In this document: in pieces, positions 36,413-45,468 of the stretch
Numbering within the stretch: the first letter of the stretch is position 1
How the letters are laid out: each line of letters starts with the position of its first letter
From: Psychrobacillus sp. FSL H8-0483
Lineage (GTDB): Bacteria > Bacillota > Bacilli > Bacillales_A > Planococcaceae
NCBI RefSeq assembly: GCF_038637725.1
Contig: NZ_CP152052.1
Span: forward strand, 1,781,501 to 1,845,500
Direction of reading: 5' to 3'
DNA length: 64,000 bases
Program-made: the position numbers and the translations under genes
The notes under the pieces: model-generated
Told to the model about the DNA's origin: nothing
Database searches by the model: none
Seen by the model: only the letters and a program-made list of their open reading frames with translations

Positions 36413-37666
36413 ATGAATACGGAATATGAAAATTGGAAGAGAAATATTATTATTTTCTTAAGTAGCCAGACGATATCGCTTTTTGGTTCTTCACTGGTTC
36501 AATATGCGATTATGTGGCATATAACACTTACTACACAATCCGGAATGATGATGACACTGTTTATATTATGTGGATTCATCCCTACTTTTATTTTGTCGCC
36601 TTTTGCCGGAGTATGGGCAGATCGATACAATCGAAAGGTACTCATTATCTTATCAGATGGACTGATTGCTGTTGCAACTCTCGTAATGGCAATTGTCTTT
36701 TTAATGGGATACGAGGCTGTTTGGTTACTGTTTGCTATGGCAGCTGTTCGAGCAATAGGAACAGGTATTCAAGGTCCAGCAGTAGGGGCTATTTTGCCGC
36801 AGATAGTTCCAGAGGATAAACTGACGAAGGTAAACGGAACTAACGGAAGTATACAGGCTATTATTATGTTCGTTTCTCCAATGGTGAGTGCTGCATTGCT
36901 GACGATGGCTACATTAGAAATGATTTTCTTTATAGATGTCATTACTGCAGCTATTGCAATTGTAACTTTACTCCTATTTTTAAAAATTCCGGTACATGCG
37001 AAGGCCACCGAGGTACAGACGACAAGTTATCTTAGTGATTTTAAAGCAGGGTTAACCTATATTAATAATCATGCTTTTTTGAAAAAGTTCTTTTTGTTTT
37101 TCGCGTTATTTTTTGTTTTGATGGCACCAGCGGCATTTTTGACGCCACTGCAAGTGACACGTAGCTTTGGTGATGATGTATGGCGATTAACTGCAATTGA
37201 AATTGCCTTTTCGATTGGGATGATGGTTGGCGGAGCTATTATTGCCACGTGGGGAGGTTTTGCCAACAAGGTGCATACGATGACACATGCCAGTATTATT
37301 ATGGGAATTTGTACAATTGCACTAGGAATTATGCCGATATTTTGGGCTTATTTACTCTTTATGGCGATTTTCGGAGTGTCCATGCCGGTATTCAATACAC
37401 CGACAACTGTACTAATCCAGGAGCGAGTTGAAAGTGATTACCTTGGTAGAATATTTGGGGTATTTGGGATGATTGCTACTTCCATGATGCCGATAGGGAT
37501 GCTCATCTTTGGACCTATGGCAGATGTTATGAGAGTGGAATGGATTTTATTAGGTACAGGTTTACTTATGTTAATACTTGGTCTGTTATTAGGAAGAGAC
37601 AAAGTATTATTAAAAGCAGGTGAGCCTGTTGTTGCTCCAGAGTCATCTGATTTAACTTCATCATAA
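36413..37666 (+). CDS. MFS efflux transporter (MFS_3 family)
   Basis: A 417-residue 12-helix transporter. IFLSSQTISLFGSSLVQYAI with MWHITL is the start typical of macrolide-efflux-like MFS_3 proteins, and SPFAGVWADRYNRKVLIILSD is motif A. RVESDYLGRIFGVFGMI near residue 345 is the conserved C-terminal half motif. Start is ATG 36413, twelve bases after AAAAGG; an in-frame GTG lies at 36404. The substrate is probably a drug or toxic metabolite (inference). Its GC content is higher than that of neighbouring cassettes. Confidence 0.9.
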   Translation: MNTEYENWKRNIIIFLSSQTISLFGSSLVQYAIMWHITLTTQSGMMMTLFILCGFIPTFILSPFAGVWADRYNRKVLIILSDGLIAVATLVMAIVFLMGYEAVWLLFAMAAVRAIGTGIQGPAVGAILPQIVPEDKLTKVNGTNGSIQAIIMFVSPMVSAALLTMATLEMIFFIDVITAAIAIVTLLLFLKIPVHAKATEVQTTSYLSDFKAGLTYINNHAFLKKFFLFFALFFVLMAPAAFLTPLQVTRSFGDDVWRLTAIEIAFSIGMMVGGAIIATWGGFANKVHTMTHASIIMGICTIALGIMPIFWAYLLFMAIFGVSMPVFNTPTTVLIQERVESDYLGRIFGVFGMIATSMMPIGMLIFGPMADVMRVEWILLGTGLLMLILGLLLGRDKVLLKAGEPVVAPESSDLTSS

Positions 37667-37675
37667 ATATGAAAC

Positions 37676-37711
37676 CTTGAGACGGTTAGATCGCCGTTTC
37701 AAGTTTTTTTT
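37676..37711 (+). terminator. Terminator of the second MFS gene
   Basis: CTTGAGACGG / CCGTTTCAAG hairpin followed by eight T. Confidence 0.92.
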
Positions 37712-38273
37712 GTTTAGATTACTACGGAGATGTACGCAACCGAACGATAAGCATGAGCCTTCCAGGATGAGTCGAGTTCCATATGAATCCTCATACATCG
37801 TAGTTGATGAAAACAGTTTGTAACAGTGTAAGAAAGCTTTATTTGTAATGAAACAAGTAAAGAAACCCGTTTCAAATATAAATTTATAGAAGGACGTATC
37901 TAATCGACTTAGGTACGTCTATTTTAATTAGATAAGTATCAACTAGTTTTAACCTAAACAAATAATAATTATATGAGGAGCTCTATTTATAAGGCTTTAA
38001 AATAGGTTCTTTCCTATAATTTATAAAAACAATAATATTAGGATAAATGGATTGACATTGAACAATCACTTATGATAAAGTTATCTCGAATTAAAGATAT
38101 ATGGCATGAAGGAATTTAAGGGAATCTTTGAACAGTTAACAGATGAGTAAATTAATATTACCACTGAACTCCTTAAACGAATTAGATATCATGCAGAAAG
38201 AAATATAAATTTTTTTAAATTAATATCTCGAACTTAAGATACTTTAAGTAAGGGTAAAGTAGGAGGGGAAGTT
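37712..38273. other. 560-base gap with one terminator-like hairpin
   Basis: GACGTA / TACGTC hairpin with TATTTTAATT tail at 37894-37923. A loose inverted pair ACTACGGAGATGTA (37720-37733) / TACATCGTAGT (37794-37804). Otherwise AT-rich with no open frame. Confidence 0.45.
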
Positions 38274-38745
38274 ATGAATCATTTATAAGGAATTCACCAC
38301 GTAACAACAATTACAAGTTCTGCAGAAAAAAACGAATTTAAGCGATTAGTTCAATCATGATGATTTACAAACATATCAATAATTGTTTGCGGACGATAAA
38401 GGAAGTGCCAGAACGGATAGACCGTTTTTGATTTCCCGAGCCTTCCAAAGGGTATAGTACAAACGAGATTTATAAAACAGCTTTCCTGAATTCAATGAAG
38501 GTGTTGCATCTGGAACACCTTGGCAAAGTAGTACAGTACCACTTGAATTCGCGATTATAGGTTTAGGACCCATTCATGCTCGTAACGCACAATGTGATTA
38601 TTTTAAAGAACTATTGGAAAAAGTAATGATAATGCGCGAAATCGCAAAAGAGGGTTCACTACGGGAACAAATTAAGGCATCGGTGCGACCAATCAACACG
38701 GTTCGTAGCACACTTAATGGAAAAAGAGTACTTATAAGGAGGTGA
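38274..38745 (+). pseudogene. Decayed ring-cleaving dioxygenase (VOC, MhqO-like)
   Basis: After SD AGGAGGGG an ATG opens NHL, stop, GIHHVTTITSSAEK; further on DDLQTY, stop, LFADDKGSA, then (frame-shifted) GLGPIHARNAQCDYFKELLE-like text and KVMIMREIAKEGSL. These match the two VOC repeats of MhqO-type dioxygenases in order, with several stops, frameshifts and a middle deletion. Its intact homologue lies 1 kb downstream. Confidence 0.78.
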
Positions 38746-38754
38746 AATAAGAAA

Positions 38755-39351
38755 ATGGGATTTTTAAATAGATTATTTGGAACACAACAAGAGGAGGAAA
38801 AAACAATGACAAAATCAAATATAGGTATTATCTTAGGATCAACACGTGAGGGACGCGTTAGTCCACAAGTTGGGAAATGGGTAAAAGAACTAGCAGACAA
38901 ACGTGGTGACGCGAATTACACTATTATCGATATCGCAGATTACAAATTACCGCTTTTAGGTGAAGCAGGCGGCGATGCATCAGGCGCAGCAGCATGGTCA
39001 GAAATCATTGCCAAACAGGACGGTTTCGTATTCATCGTTCAAGAATACAACCACTCTATCACAGGTGCTTTAAAAAATGCATTAGATTACTTACGTGACG
39101 AGTGGAATAATAAAGCAGCTGGTATCGTATCTTACGGTTCAGTGGGTGGGGCTCGTGCAACAGAACATTTACGCGGTATATTAAGCGAATTACTTGTAGC
39201 TCATGTTCGCGTACATCCAGCATTATCACTATTTACTGACTTCGAAAACGGTACAGTATTCAAACCAGCTGACGTTCAAGCAGCTTCAGTAAACCAAATG
39301 TTAGACCAAGTTATTCCTTGGACAACTGCATTAAATACAGTACGTAAGTAA
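38755..39351 (+). CDS. NADPH-dependent FMN reductase
   Basis: A flavodoxin-like reductase. IGIILGSTREGRVSPQVG binds the FMN phosphate, and VQEYNHSITGALKNALDYL with SYGSVGGARATEHLR are typical of the family. Two starts are possible, each with a good ribosome site: 38755 (AAGGAGG; 198 residues with a GFLNRLFGTQQEEEK leader) and 38806 (GAGGAGG; 181 residues). It probably reduces quinones or azo/nitro compounds; it lies between a dead and a live ring-cleaving dioxygenase, a layout like the mhq genes. Confidence 0.88.
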   Translation: MGFLNRLFGTQQEEEKTMTKSNIGIILGSTREGRVSPQVGKWVKELADKRGDANYTIIDIADYKLPLLGEAGGDASGAAAWSEIIAKQDGFVFIVQEYNHSITGALKNALDYLRDEWNNKAAGIVSYGSVGGARATEHLRGILSELLVAHVRVHPALSLFTDFENGTVFKPADVQAASVNQMLDQVIPWTTALNTVRK

Positions 39352-39380
39352 CTTTTAAGTATGTAAATCGTTACAAATAG

Positions 39381-39483
39381 CAAAATGTGCGTGGGCACAT
39401 GCACATTTTGTGTTTTTAATAAAATTTGAACAAATTCTGAGCAAAACGCTATCAAGCGGATTGAAGGTTTTGCTGAGAATTTG
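39381..39483 (+). terminator. Terminator and a second long hairpin before the dioxygenase
   Basis: CAAAATGTGC / GCACATTTTG with a T-run ends the reductase transcript (39381-39417). Directly after it, CAAATTCTGAGCAAAAC (39431-39447) faces GTTTTGCTGAGAATTTG (39467-39483): a 17-bp stem with one mismatch, 19-base loop and no T-run, possibly regulatory. Confidence 0.75.
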
Positions 39484-39535
39484 GAAGATAATGATTAATT
39501 CATCTTGAATTTTTCAAAGAAAGGGAGGAAGCATG

Positions 39536-40477
39536 ATGAACAAAATAGCGGGACATCATCATATTTCAATGATTACAAAAAATGGACAGCAAAATAATCA
39601 ATTTTATCAAAAAGTGCTCGGACTTCGTAGAGTAAAGAAAACAGTAAATCAAGATGATCCAAGTTTGTATCATCTTTTTTATGGTGATTTAACAGGAAGT
39701 GCTGGAACAGAGCTATCGTTCTTTGAAATACCGATGGTAGGCAGAACAAAGCGAGGAACGAATGCCATTACACAAATTGGGCTTTTAGTTCCGTCATATG
39801 ATAGTTTAATATATTGGAAACGACGATTTGAGGTACTCGACGTGAAACATGGGGAGCTGACTATGTATGCAGGACGTGAAGCGCTTCATTTTGAAGATAG
39901 CGAGGGACTACGTCTCGTCTTACTAAATAATAATGGTGACGAGGTACCGGCATTTTGGCAGTCTTGGGAGGATTCAATAGTTGTAAAGGAACATCGGATT
40001 TTAGGAATGGGTGCAGTGGAAATGACCGTACAATCACTAGATAGCTTAGCAAATACATTAGAAAACTTGTTTGGATATGAACTAGCTTTGCGTACAGCAA
40101 ATGAAGCACGCTACCAATCTGTAAAAGGACAAGCTTTTGGTGAAATTGTAATTGTCGAGCAAGCTGGTCCAAATGAAAAGCCTGGAAAAGGTAGTGTACA
40201 TCACCTAGCGATTCGCGTAAAAGACGGTGAGGAACTGCGAGCATGGAAACAGCGAATTCAAAATTTTGGTTTTGAAGTAATGAAAATCACAGATCGTTAC
40301 TACTTTGAGAGTTTATATTTTAGAGAAGAAAACGGTATCTTATTTGAGTTAGCAACGGACGGTCCAGGTTTTACAGTAGATTCACCCATTGAATCACTAG
40401 GTAAAGAGCTCGACTTACCACCATTTTTAGAAGGCAAGCGAGCAGAAATTGAGGCAAAGCTAGCACCCATTGAGTAA
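39536..40477 (+). CDS. Ring-cleaving dioxygenase, MhqO/MhqA-like (VOC)
   Basis: A 313-residue protein with two VOC domains. Domain 1 starts with AGHHHISMITKNGQQN and includes GLRRVKKTVNQDDPSLYHLF; domain 2 includes KGSVHHLAIRVKDGEE and GILFELATDGPGF. The His/His/Glu metal triad is present. B. subtilis MhqA/MhqE/MhqO are induced by methylhydroquinone and catechol and are proposed to open the ring. SD GGGAGG fits ATG 39536 better than 39533. Confidence 0.9.
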   Translation: MNKIAGHHHISMITKNGQQNNQFYQKVLGLRRVKKTVNQDDPSLYHLFYGDLTGSAGTELSFFEIPMVGRTKRGTNAITQIGLLVPSYDSLIYWKRRFEVLDVKHGELTMYAGREALHFEDSEGLRLVLLNNNGDEVPAFWQSWEDSIVVKEHRILGMGAVEMTVQSLDSLANTLENLFGYELALRTANEARYQSVKGQAFGEIVIVEQAGPNEKPGKGSVHHLAIRVKDGEELRAWKQRIQNFGFEVMKITDRYYFESLYFREENGILFELATDGPGFTVDSPIESLGKELDLPPFLEGKRAEIEAKLAPIE

Positions 40478-40893
40478 TGGAGGGGTATCGGGAAAGAAAA
40501 AGTAAATATTCGACGTTATGAGGTTACGTAAGCCTGTAGATGAATTGGTGAAATGTATCTAATTAGGAGGAAACAATGATGAAAAAACAAAAAACAGGGA
40601 TACACCATTATGGGCTGTTATAAATAAGGGAATTGATGACTTTGAAGGAAATAAGGACATTGAAGAAAGGACAAAGGGAAAATATCGTCGGCTATCTATG
40701 TAAGTTAGTAACCGAGTTAGAAACGGAAAATGAGTAATCCTTACTGTACTAACGATCGATGCAGGATAGTTGAATAAAGGTATAAAAAAGAATGCCATAG
40801 TTTTCATCCTACTTAAAACTGTAAGCAGTCTAATTTTATAAAGAATGACACCAATGTAGGCTTTTTTTCATATTATATTTTGGGGGTGGAAAA
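40478..40893. other. Gap with a degenerate small ORF region and a worn repeat
   Basis: ATG 40636 opens a 33-codon frame (MTLKEIRTLKKGQRENIVGY...) ending at 40737 with a weak AAGGGA site; overlapping frames around 40576-40710 look like a shifted small gene after SD AGGAGG at 40565. A worn palindromic repeat GTACTAACGATCGATGCAGG / ATAGTTGAATAAAGG lies at 40746-40780. Confidence 0.4.
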
Positions 40894-41334
40894 ATGCCAA
40901 GAGTTAAATACAGAGATGCAGACATTGATTTAATGGCAAGGATGATGAGAGCAGAAGCCGAGGCGGAAGGAAACCAAGGGATGTTATATGTTGGCAATGT
41001 AATTGTTAATCGTGCTGTAGCAGATTGTTTAGACTTTAAAGATGTAAGAACAATTGAAGATGTCATTTTTCAGGTACAAGGTGGAAATTATTCTTTTGAA
41101 GCTGTTCAAAAAGGAAATTTATTTTATCAAAGAGCGAGATCTTCTGAAAAAAGATTAGCAAAACAGAATTTGGATTATTGGAGAGACCATCCAGCGAAAT
41201 TTGCCCTTTGGTATTTTAATCCATATGCTCCATGTCCTCCAACATGGTACGATCAACCTTTTACTGGTCAATTTAAAAATCATTGTTTTTATGAACCAAT
41301 AGCAGGAACATGTGAAAGTGTTTATAGAGGATAG
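40894..41334 (+). CDS. cwlJ: Spore cortex hydrolase CwlJ
   Basis: A 146-residue Hydrolase_2 (SleB/CwlJ catalytic) protein without a signal peptide, as in B. subtilis CwlJ (142 residues). Conserved blocks: DIDLMARMMRAEAEAEGNQG with the catalytic Glu, GNVIVNRA, FEAVQKG, YQRARSSEK, FALWYFNPYAPCPPTWYDQP and HCFYEP. It degrades cortex muramic-lactam peptidoglycan during germination, in the spore coat. SigE-type control is expected but no promoter was assigned. SD GGGGGTGG. It shows that the host forms spores. Confidence 0.93.
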   Translation: MPRVKYRDADIDLMARMMRAEAEAEGNQGMLYVGNVIVNRAVADCLDFKDVRTIEDVIFQVQGGNYSFEAVQKGNLFYQRARSSEKRLAKQNLDYWRDHPAKFALWYFNPYAPCPPTWYDQPFTGQFKNHCFYEPIAGTCESVYRG

Positions 41335-41558
41335 GTTGTCTGGGAGCTATTATTAATTCTGGAGTTTTATAGAATTTTTTCCTTTTAATGATACGAGTTC
41401 AACATTTTTAGTCGTAGGTTCTGGTTGGTAGCCAACAATATTCATTCGATTCAACTCTTGTAGGTAATGTAACGGTTATCAGTTGAAAAAAGCTTCAAAC
41501 CCTAACCGTAGCCTATTTTTCTCAAACGTTGTTTTGGTGTACTTTTATCTCACGAAAT

Positions 41559-41602
41559 AACAAGGGAACTTCCTGGTTAGCAGGTGTTCCCTTTTTTATA
41601 TA
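41559..41602 (+). terminator. Terminator in the gap after cwlJ
   Basis: AAGGGAAC / GTTCCCTT stem (41561-41594) with TTTT tail. It lies 230 bases after cwlJ; the DNA between has no gene I recognise. Confidence 0.75.
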
Positions 41603-41654
41603 TCAAACATTTAGTAATAGTAATTTATTCAAGGAAGCAAGATTGTGAAATATT

Positions 41655-41688
41655 GTACTTTAACTAAAGAGTGCTTTAGTAAAAAAAC
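41655..41688 (+). repeat. Palindromic repeat, partial copy
   Basis: GTACTTTAACTAAAGAGTGC / TTTAGTAAAAAAAC; same orientation as the other copies, right arm lost. Confidence 0.55.
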
Positions 41689-41774
41689 AGACAGAGAATA
41701 CAATGAGCTTGGAGATACTAGGTAAATCCTCTCTTGAATCATTTGCCCCCGCAACTGATTCAGGAGGAATTATC

Positions 41775-42024
41775 ATGGCAAAGAAAAAAGTATCGCTTGT
41801 TAAAAGCTATACGCTAAAAAATGGCGAGAAAAGATACGAGTTTCCAGTGTATTTAGGTATTGATCCTCTAACTGGTTATACAGAAGCGCACAATGAAACG
41901 TGGCATTAAAACAATCAAAGAAGCGGAATTAGCATTAGCTCGTATAAAGCTTAGGCGTGATGAAGTTAGATGCACTTTGAATATATCGTTACAAAATAGA
42001 CATAAAAAAGAAAATTCGGAGTAA
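41775..42024 (+). pseudogene. N-terminal fragment of a phage/ICE-type integrase
   Basis: ATG 41775 with SD CAGGAGGA opens AKKKVSLVKSYTLKNGEKRY then YLGIDPLTGYTE; after a shift near 41885-41900 another frame reads KRGIKTIKEAELALARIKL. Together this is the arm-type DNA-binding domain found at the N-terminus of Tn916/phage tyrosine integrases. The core and catalytic domains are absent. It is a relic of a mobile element different from the XerC-like relic at 35.2 kb. Confidence 0.78.
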
Positions 42025-42083
42025 TATGTAAATGATATACTAAATTTATAAAGACCAATTATTACAGGAAAGAGGGATTTTAT

Positions 42084-42845
42084 ATGTCCGAAAGCAAACG
42101 ATTTATACAAGATGTTCCTGATGAAGATGTAAAATTTTCCGTTATAATACCTGCTCACAATGAAGAAAAGTACATAGGGGAATGCCTAGAATCAATTGCA
42201 AAGGCCGCACAACCATATAAAAATCAAGTCGAAGTGATCGTTGTGCTAAATCGTTGTACGGATAGAACAGAGGAAATTGCAAAGTCATACAATTGCGTGA
42301 CATTGGAAAATTACGATAAAAATTTATCCAAAATTAGAAATGCAGGGGCTGCACTAGCAAAAGGCGAAATCCTGATTACAATTGATGCTGATACTCGAAT
42401 GACAGAACACTTGTTATCTGAGGTTGAAAAGCATTTAGCATCCAATCAATACATTGGGGGAGGCGTGAACGGAAATTTCGAAAGAATGTCCTTAGGTATA
42501 GTGGTTTCTACCATGCTACTAATTGTTCCCTTACTGTTCAAGTATGGTTTTATCTCTGTAGGAGTTTTTTGGTGCTATAAAAAAGATTTTCAGGCAATTA
42601 AAGGTTTTAACGAGAATATGCTAATGGCAGAAGATGCTGATTTTGCAAAGCGATTAAAACAATGGGGTAAGAAAAATGGTAAAAAATATGGAACGATTAA
42701 GAATGGAATGATTACTTCGTGCAGACGATTTGACCATTATGGGGACTGGGTTTTACTTAAACGGCCTGATCTGATTTTAGCTTATCTCAAGAGCAATAAT
42801 CACAAAGCTGCTAATGAAGCCTATTATGAAGATCAAGTCAGATGA
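42084..42845 (+). CDS. Family 2 glycosyltransferase
   Basis: A 253-residue GT-A-fold enzyme. FSVIIPAHNEEKYIGECLES binds the nucleotide sugar, TIDADTRM carries the metal-binding DxD, and MAEDADFAKRLKQWG is the ED catalytic region. A hydrophobic stretch at about 140-162 (VVSTMLLIVPLLFKYGF) suggests membrane contact. Donor and acceptor unknown. SD AAAGAGGG. A single gene followed by a terminator. Confidence 0.88.
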   Translation: MSESKRFIQDVPDEDVKFSVIIPAHNEEKYIGECLESIAKAAQPYKNQVEVIVVLNRCTDRTEEIAKSYNCVTLENYDKNLSKIRNAGAALAKGEILITIDADTRMTEHLLSEVEKHLASNQYIGGGVNGNFERMSLGIVVSTMLLIVPLLFKYGFISVGVFWCYKKDFQAIKGFNENMLMAEDADFAKRLKQWGKKNGKKYGTIKNGMITSCRRFDHYGDWVLLKRPDLILAYLKSNNHKAANEAYYEDQVR

Positions 42846-42930
42846 TAATGAAGTAAACTCAATTGCTTATATTCCAGATAATAATTCTCAGCTTGAAGGC
42901 AAGATAACGCAAACAAAAAGCAGATAATAA

Positions 42931-42962
42931 AACAGACGATAAATAAAATTGTCTGTTTTTTA
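42931..42962 (+). terminator. Terminator after the glycosyltransferase
   Basis: AACAGAC / GTCTGTT stem, 13-base loop, TTTTTTATTG tail. Confidence 0.8.
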
Positions 42963-43041
42963 TTGTGTACATTTTTCAACTGTTCAAAGGTTATAGTTTT
43001 TATAGCGGCCTATTGATTATTTACTGCTCTAATATGGAGCG

Positions 43042-43066
43042 GAATTGAACTAAAGGCAGTTTAGAC
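43042..43066 (+). repeat. Palindromic repeat, short partial copy
   Basis: AATTGAACTAAAGGCAG / TTTAGAC just upstream of amj; right arm shortened. Confidence 0.5.
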
Positions 43067-43096
43067 CTTTTAAAACAAATAAAATTGGAGTAGGTA

Positions 43097-43918
43097 ATGT
43101 CTTTGGAATTTTTCACAACACAATTAGTAATGATTGGATTATTTATTTTAATCATTCATTCAATTGAAACATTAGCATATTCAGTACGTTTATCAGGGGC
43201 AAGAGTGAAACTATTAGCATCCGCACTTTCTCTTTTTAATGTGATGGTAATGGTTTCAAGGTTAGCGAATATGATGCAACAACCTTTTACAGGAAGTTTG
43301 ATTGATAATGCACCAAAAGAAAATGCATTAGAATTTGTCGAGAGTCAATATCGTATTCTAATTGGTTCTGCTACATTAGGAACAATACTCGGTTTACTTT
43401 TGTTACCGACATTTATTGCTATTTTTTCAAGGGCGATCATTCATTTAGCGGAGGAACGAGGGTCAATTCCAGCGTTATTGAAAAAAGGGTTATCATTACC
43501 TTATTTAAGACGTGCAAAAAAACATATTCATCTACCTAGATATGCTTATTTAAAAAATATGAACTGGCGAGATATACCGGTTAAATTATTTTGCATTAAT
43601 ATGTTGATTACAGCAATTTATACAATAGGAGTTTTATCTGCACTATATGCAGCGTTGATTGCACCTGAACGAGCAACAACTTCTGTTATGGCATCTGGTT
43701 TAATTAATGGTGTAGCTACAATCTTACTTATTGTCTTTATTGACCCAAAAATTTCAATCCTAGCGGATGATGTAATCAACCAAAAGGGGAACTATGTCAC
43801 TTTAAAAAATACATCTATTATGATGGTGACATCAAGATTATTAGGAACACTTTTAGCACAAGTGTTATTCATTCCGGGTGCAAAATATATTGCTTGGTTT
43901 ACGCAGTTCATTATGTAG
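43097..43918 (+). CDS. amj: Lipid II flippase Amj
   Basis: A 273-residue membrane protein with about six helices. IHSIETLAYSVRLSGARVKLLA at residues 19-40, SLFNVMVMVSRLANMMQQPF and the C-terminal VTSRLLGTLLAQVLF match the Amj (YdaH) family, about 270 residues long. In B. subtilis, Amj is the alternate to MurJ that flips lipid II, induced under envelope stress. A weak TTGGAG ribosome site precedes the ATG. Monocistronic. Confidence 0.88.
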   Translation: MSLEFFTTQLVMIGLFILIIHSIETLAYSVRLSGARVKLLASALSLFNVMVMVSRLANMMQQPFTGSLIDNAPKENALEFVESQYRILIGSATLGTILGLLLLPTFIAIFSRAIIHLAEERGSIPALLKKGLSLPYLRRAKKHIHLPRYAYLKNMNWRDIPVKLFCINMLITAIYTIGVLSALYAALIAPERATTSVMASGLINGVATILLIVFIDPKISILADDVINQKGNYVTLKNTSIMMVTSRLLGTLLAQVLFIPGAKYIAWFTQFIM

Positions 43919-44116
43919 TTTAAGAAATTACAAATGTAACACTATCAAACCTCAGATAATAATGAGAAATTGTGAAGAAATATACTTTTAAAATCTCATA
44001 AAATTGAAGATTTTGTTTCCATTTTGATAGAAAAATGCTTACTTTTACTGTTTAGGGGGACTATGTATTTTTTATGTTGATTAATGTACAAATAGTCCCA
44101 TTTATAATCTCTATGA

Positions 44117-44590
44117 TTACCAGACAGGTCTTAATCTCGTTGGTAATTTATCATCATTTGCTTCATAAACTAGTTTTGTTAAATCTTCTTTGAGCATTTG
44201 CAGTCGTTCGGTACCTATGTTTTCAATCCAACGTTGCTCAATCTCAGTTAGTATCTTCTCTTTTGCTTTCACTACTAACCAACCTCGTTCGGTCAAAACA
44301 ATAATTTTTCCTCTCTTATCAGTGGGATGAGTTTTGCGCAATACATAACCACTTTTCTCAAGATAATCCACCATTTTACTCACAGCTTGCTTTGTAATTC
44401 CTAAATATTCGGCTAGTTCTATACCTGTTGCTCCGTTGGGAGTGATGCATTTAAACATAAAACCATGTACAGGTCTAATATCTCCAAATCCCAATTCACT
44501 CAGTCTGTCATGTAGTTCATTAATTGATGTACTCAAGGATAATGATAAAAGTGATGTAAGATCCAATTCACTAAATACTTCATGATTCAT
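44117..44590 (-). CDS. MarR-family transcriptional regulator
   Basis: A 157-residue winged-helix repressor. Recognition region GATGIELAEYLGITKQAVSKMVDYLEKSG and wing HPTDKRGKIIVLTERG are typical. The start is ATG 44590, after SD AAGGAGG; an upstream in-frame ATG at 44617 would sit inside the operator. It is divergent from the DUF3238-like pair and azoreductase, with a strong palindrome over the shared promoter, so it probably represses both. MhqR-like electrophile or ligand sensing is inference. Confidence 0.9.
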   Translation of the reverse strand: MNHEVFSELDLTSLLSLSLSTSINELHDRLSELGFGDIRPVHGFMFKCITPNGATGIELAEYLGITKQAVSKMVDYLEKSGYVLRKTHPTDKRGKIIVLTERGWLVVKAKEKILTEIEQRWIENIGTERLQMLKEDLTKLVYEANDDKLPTRLRPVW

Positions 44591-44605
44591 ACATAAAACC
44601 TCCTT

Positions 44606-44682
44606 AAATAAAGTCAATTAAGTTGACTTTATTTGAAACCCATTGTACTATACACCATGTAGTCAATCAAGTTGACCATAGT
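44606..44682. promoter_or_regulatory. MarR operators and divergent promoter
   Basis: Operator 1 is a perfect 12-bp inverted repeat AAATAAAGTCAA / TTGACTTTATTT with 5-base spacer (44606-44634). Operator 2 is TAGTCAA TCAAG TTGACCA around 44661-44679. A + strand promoter TTGACT (44623-44628), 17 bases, TACTAT (44646-44651) overlaps operator 1, so binding would block it. Confidence 0.85.
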
Positions 44683-44741
44683 TCAATTATAAAAGAAATA
44701 GGATTAACCGAAACAAAATTAATACATTATGGAGGGTTCTC

Positions 44742-45326
44742 ATGGCTAACATCGTTAAAATTAGAGGAAGTGTATTTGCACCGTATGCTTGGTTGGAACC
44801 TATTATAGATCCTGCAACAGAAAAGATATTCGAATACACTGGTGATGCACGTGAATTTACACCAAACGCTGTAAACACTACACGGTCAAGATAAGAGCAA
44901 GAAGTGATCATTGATTTTTATAAAAAAGAAATTTTCACATATACAAATGCTTGTATCGTAACTGTAAAAGTTACAAATCCAGATGGTTCTATTGATTATA
45001 AAAAAGGAAAAACAAGTACAGAAAATATTGTATGTACTAATGTTGTGTGGGGCACTGATGAAGTTTCTTTTGAAATGAGGGCAAGTGCAAGCAATCCTTT
45101 AAATGCAGCAGCACCTGCTGCTGATTATTTATTAACTATACATGTTAACAAGAGTGGTGTTGCACAAATTGAAGGTGCACATGATGGATTCCCCTGCTAT
45201 GAATTTTATAAACAAACAGATTTTGGTCCATTTGAATTAATATATACACATGATTTCAGAAAAACTGGTGACACTCCAGCAGCGCTAGCTGGGGAAATGG
45301 AATACAGTTTTAAAACAACAATCTAG
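44742..45326 (+). pseudogene. DUF3238-like protein, first copy, with a stop at codon 51
   Basis: ATG 44742 (SD GGAGGG) opens ANIVKIRGSVFAPYAWLEP and runs to RSR, then TAA at 44892-44894, then continues in frame as EQEVIIDFYKKEIFTYTN to the end. The tandem copy 143 bases downstream has Ile at the stop position and aligns over the whole length (about 60 percent by eye). A downstream start at 44904 has no ribosome site. I believe the family is DUF3238, of unknown function; this is from memory of the start and the HDGFPCYEFYK core. Confidence 0.75.
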
Positions 45327-45468
45327 ATATAAATACTAAGTAGAAGTTTACAAGCAGCAAATATTAAAGGAAAAGCAATAATTTATACGAAAGAAATTGT
45401 GATCTGTTTTGCTCAATGCTTCAATATTATTATCCAAAATAAAATTAAAAATCATAGAGGTGTGTCTC

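Noticed and set aside
41703-41774. N-terminal extension of the integrase fragment
   Set aside because: The family match and the ribosome site both begin at 41775; the upstream codons have no similarity.
44623-44808. 61-codon + strand frame starting in the MarR operator
   Set aside because: It starts at the promoter itself, overlaps the true DUF3238-like start in another frame and has no ribosome site.
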